A stretch of DNA of 64,000 bases, taken from contig NZ_PIUM01000004.1 in assembly GCF_002845745.1 (NCBI RefSeq), positions 212,219-276,218 of the forward strand, in the 5' to 3' direction. Positions 62,149 through 64,000 of this stretch are shown piece after piece. The translations under genes were made by a program, and so were the position numbers. The notes under the pieces were generated by a model. It did no database searches, was not told the origin of the DNA, and saw nothing but the letters and a program-made list of their open reading frames with translations. How positions within the stretch are numbered: position 1 is the first letter of the stretch; each line of letters begins with the position of its first letter. The DNA is from Telmatospirillum siberiense. Its GTDB lineage: Bacteria > Pseudomonadota > Alphaproteobacteria > Rhodospirillales > Magnetospirillaceae.

Positions 62149-63445
62149 GGCTTGGCTCTTACCTCTGGCCATCGTCTGGCCCCTCGCCGCCCTTGCCGGT
62201 ACTCCCGATCACCAGAAGATCGAACTGGACGGCGTGCGGGTTTCGGAAGTCGCACGGCTGGTTTATGGCGATGCCCTGCACACACCCTATCTGCTCGACC
62301 CCGCTGTGGTGGACGACAGCCGCGCGGTGTCGTTCCGCTGGGAGGGCAAGCCCTCGCAGTTGCATGCCTTCCTGGCCGACTTCTTCCATGCCCTCGGCTA
62401 TGAGATCGAACGGCGCGGCACGCTCGATGTCGTCGCCAAGGCCAAGGAACCACCTGCGCCACCGGCAGCGGAGCGACAACCGTGGATCTATCGGCCCCGT
62501 TACCGTGATCCGGCCTATCTGTCCGAGCTGTTGCGTCCCATGTTCCCCGAAGCCATGCCCCGGCAGACGGCCACCACCGGGCAACCGGGCGCCCTGCCCG
62601 CCGCTGCCCTCTCGTCCGGGATCAGTTTTCCGGCGACACGGACCTTGAGCCAGACCAGCGCCGCCGATTTCTCGGCCCCGGCCGTCACCGCGACCAACCA
62701 ACCGGTAGCCAAGGACGTCCTGGCGTTATGGGTAACGCAGGCCGAAAGGGCCAAGCTCGACGCCATCATTCCGCAGATCGACACGCCGGCCGGCGAAGTC
62801 GTGGTGCGCGGCGCCGTCTATGAGGTGCAGACCGACGAGAAGAACGGCTCGGCCATTTCCATGGTGACGGCCTTGCTGGGAAAGAAGCTCTCGCTGTCCT
62901 ACAACGCCGGCAGCACGCCCCTGGACGGCTTCATCCAGTTGAAGACCTCGACCATCGACGCTGTGGTCAGCGCGCTTTCCAGTGACAGCCGGTTCAAGAT
63001 CGTCAGCAGCCCGGTCTTGCGCATCGCCAGCGGACGCAACGGGCGGTTCAGCGTCGGCCAGGACGTGCCGGTCCTCGGTTCCGTCGCTTATCCGACCGGC
63101 GCCGGTCAGGCCGTGCAATCGGTCGAATACCGCTCTTCCGGCGTCATCTTTGACTTGAGCCCCGAGGTGCGCCAGGACGTGACCGAACTGGTGATCAATC
63201 AGCAGCTTTCCAATTTCGTGGCGACCGATACCGGGGTGAACAATTCGCCGACGCTGATCAAGCGCGAGGTGAGGACAGCGGTATCCCTGGGAAATGGGGA
63301 TATCGTGCTACTCGGAGGGCTGGCCGAGAACAAGACCAGCGAGGCGTCAACCGGGCTGTCGTTCCTTCCGTCGTTTCTCAGGGCCAATACAGACGGAACG
63401 ACCAAGACGGAAATTTTGTTGGTATTGCAGCTTCAGAGAATTTAG
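62141..63445 (+). CDS. Stand-alone secretin (filamentous-phage pIV/type II-like)
   Basis: A 434-residue outer membrane channel protein. A signal peptide (MRRAWLLPLAIVWPLAALAG) is followed by N0/N1-type domains (residues about 25-150), a Pro/Ala/Thr linker, and a C-terminal secretin domain with VLALWVTQAERAKLDAIIPQIDTPAGEVVVRGAVYEV, SRFKIVSSPVLRIASGRNGRFSVGQDVPVLG, QSVEYRSSGVIFDLSPEV and PTLIKREVRTAVSLGNGDIVLLGGL. The size is near that of M13 pIV (426) and well below GspD or PilQ. No other secretion gene is adjacent. GC content is high, unlike the flanking AT-rich genes. A conjugative-pilus secretin is the main alternative. Confidence 0.85.
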   Translation: MRRAWLLPLAIVWPLAALAGTPDHQKIELDGVRVSEVARLVYGDALHTPYLLDPAVVDDSRAVSFRWEGKPSQLHAFLADFFHALGYEIERRGTLDVVAKAKEPPAPPAAERQPWIYRPRYRDPAYLSELLRPMFPEAMPRQTATTGQPGALPAAALSSGISFPATRTLSQTSAADFSAPAVTATNQPVAKDVLALWVTQAERAKLDAIIPQIDTPAGEVVVRGAVYEVQTDEKNGSAISMVTALLGKKLSLSYNAGSTPLDGFIQLKTSTIDAVVSALSSDSRFKIVSSPVLRIASGRNGRFSVGQDVPVLGSVAYPTGAGQAVQSVEYRSSGVIFDLSPEVRQDVTELVINQQLSNFVATDTGVNNSPTLIKREVRTAVSLGNGDIVLLGGLAENKTSEASTGLSFLPSFLRANTDGTTKTEILLVLQLQRI

Positions 63446-63463
63446 TCGTGCAATAACAACGCA

Positions 63464-64000
63464 TCACTCATCACTCATCCATGGTCTTGGTAATTTTTTC
63501 TTACTAGATGATGCAATAATAATTGCTTGCGCTTCTAGTCCATGAGATTTATCACTATTACTTTTTCCCGGCTCAACTTTCCAAGTCATTCGATTTCTGT
63601 ATCCACCGTCAACCTCGAAACTGGTAAGCCGACACCTCTTGTCCGCCGGGTTTTGAACGATAGCAACGTGGTTTGCTCGGATGCCACGTTGAATAATTAA
63701 ACAAAATTCCCCCATATAAGGAAAGCCAGCAAGGTGATCGCAATCACCATATTCCTTGCCACAAATTGAACAGATCTGATGGTCCACAATTAATCCAGAA
63801 CTAACAAATATCTGAGACGGGAATACAATTTTCTCTATCTGCTCAAGCCGTGCAGAATATTCGATAAGATGAGAAAATCCGCGATGAGCCCTAGTGCATT
63901 GACTCAAACAGAAGATACAACGGGCAGGCGCTGAAGTTTTGCAAGGATGACGTCGGCCGGCTTTGTCCAAACGAATGGCTTTGAATTTTTGTTGTGCTCG
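63464..64000 (-). CDS. Cys-rich protein of unknown function (5' end outside the window)
   Basis: The frame is open from the right edge of the window to the stop at 63464, so at least 178 residues are present and the start lies beyond. Paired Cys motifs, HPCKTSAPARCIFCLSQC and HQICSICGKEYGDCDHLAGFPYMGEFC, suggest zinc binding. A positively charged C-terminal half follows. I do not recognise the family. It is convergent with the secretin gene, 18 bp apart, and AT-richer than it. Confidence 0.65.
   Translation of the reverse strand, partial: RAQQKFKAIRLDKAGRRHPCKTSAPARCIFCLSQCTRAHRGFSHLIEYSARLEQIEKIVFPSQIFVSSGLIVDHQICSICGKEYGDCDHLAGFPYMGEFCLIIQRGIRANHVAIVQNPADKRCRLTSFEVDGGYRNRMTWKVEPGKSNSDKSHGLEAQAIIIASSSKKKLPRPWMSDE

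Larger units (their letters stand above)
60652..64000. mobile_element. Putative dif-integrated, filamentous-phage-like element (left part)
   Basis: From dif to the window end, gene content and base composition change. It holds unknown proteins, AT-rich genes next to a GC-rich secretin, a cluster of strong hairpins like a phage intergenic origin region, and a secretin of pIV size. Filamentous phages such as CTX-phi integrate at dif. The right boundary, a second dif copy and Zot/Rep genes are outside the window or absent, so the extent is tentative. Confidence 0.35.

Overview
The window looks like chromosomal DNA of a GC-rich alphaproteobacterium, probably Rhodospirillales. The genus is not determined. 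The evidence is dense ATGA or GTGA gene overlaps, many GntR, LysR and FCD regulators, ACS-type MFS transporters, an acdS/acdR pair as in plant-associated Azospirillum-like bacteria, and PiuC/TonB iron uptake. No rRNA, tRNA, CRISPR array or IS element was seen. At about 60.65 kb there is a near-perfect XerCD dif core. The FtsK-type octamer GGGNAGGG points towards it from the left, so the window seems to cover the replication terminus.

Layout. 0-4.3 kb: the end of an MFS gene, a mazG-lipoprotein-SDR operon, a DyP peroxidase and a GntR regulator. 4.4-10.4 kb: hexuronate cluster 1 (uxuB, MHS transporter, uxuA, gntR) divergent from an ExuT-like transporter. 10.5-16 kb: a cation/H+ antiporter and an iron operon (TonB receptor, piuC, PepSY protein) behind a perfect 9-1-9 Fur-like box. 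16-24.8 kb: hexuronate/aldonate cluster 2 (gntR, second uxuA, SDR-type fructuronate reductase) divergent from an idnD-YhcH-Gfo/Idh-dlgD-MFS operon, followed by a strong terminator, three 55-bp tandem repeats and a second YhcH gene. 24.8-30.5 kb: a TonB receptor divergent from a double-HD (HD-GYP) protein, then TerC/BI-1/small membrane protein. 30.6-41.3 kb: oxyR, three LysR regulators, a chemoreceptor, a Ser/Thr-rich protein and an ALDH/HIBADH/CMD catabolic cluster. 41.5-49.5 kb: a Dpp-type peptide ABC transporter with two M20 peptidases. 49.5-53.8 kb: a metal-type two-component system divergent from a DUF5666-like protein, a cytochrome b and a Tat-type molybdopterin oxidoreductase. 53.8-60 kb: MFS, 2-hydroxyacid dehydrogenase and HTH-citrate synthase, then acdS/acdR and a secreted protein of unknown function.

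The sugar-acid clusters form a likely regulon. Copies of TATACTACCAT, one inside the dyad ATGGTA-TAC-TACCAT, overlap the promoters of both clusters, and each cluster carries its own closely related FCD-type GntR repressor.

The most unusual part is the right end (60.4-64 kb). Beyond dif the sequence switches between AT-rich and GC-rich. It carries an unknown HTH-like protein, a RipA/SLATT-like membrane protein, a 230-bp run of strong nested hairpins, a 62-residue ORF overlapping a 434-residue stand-alone secretin, and an unknown Cys-rich protein. Position, secretin size and hairpins together suggest the edge of a filamentous-phage-like element integrated at dif. This is an inference: no Zot, Rep or coat gene is visible before the window ends.
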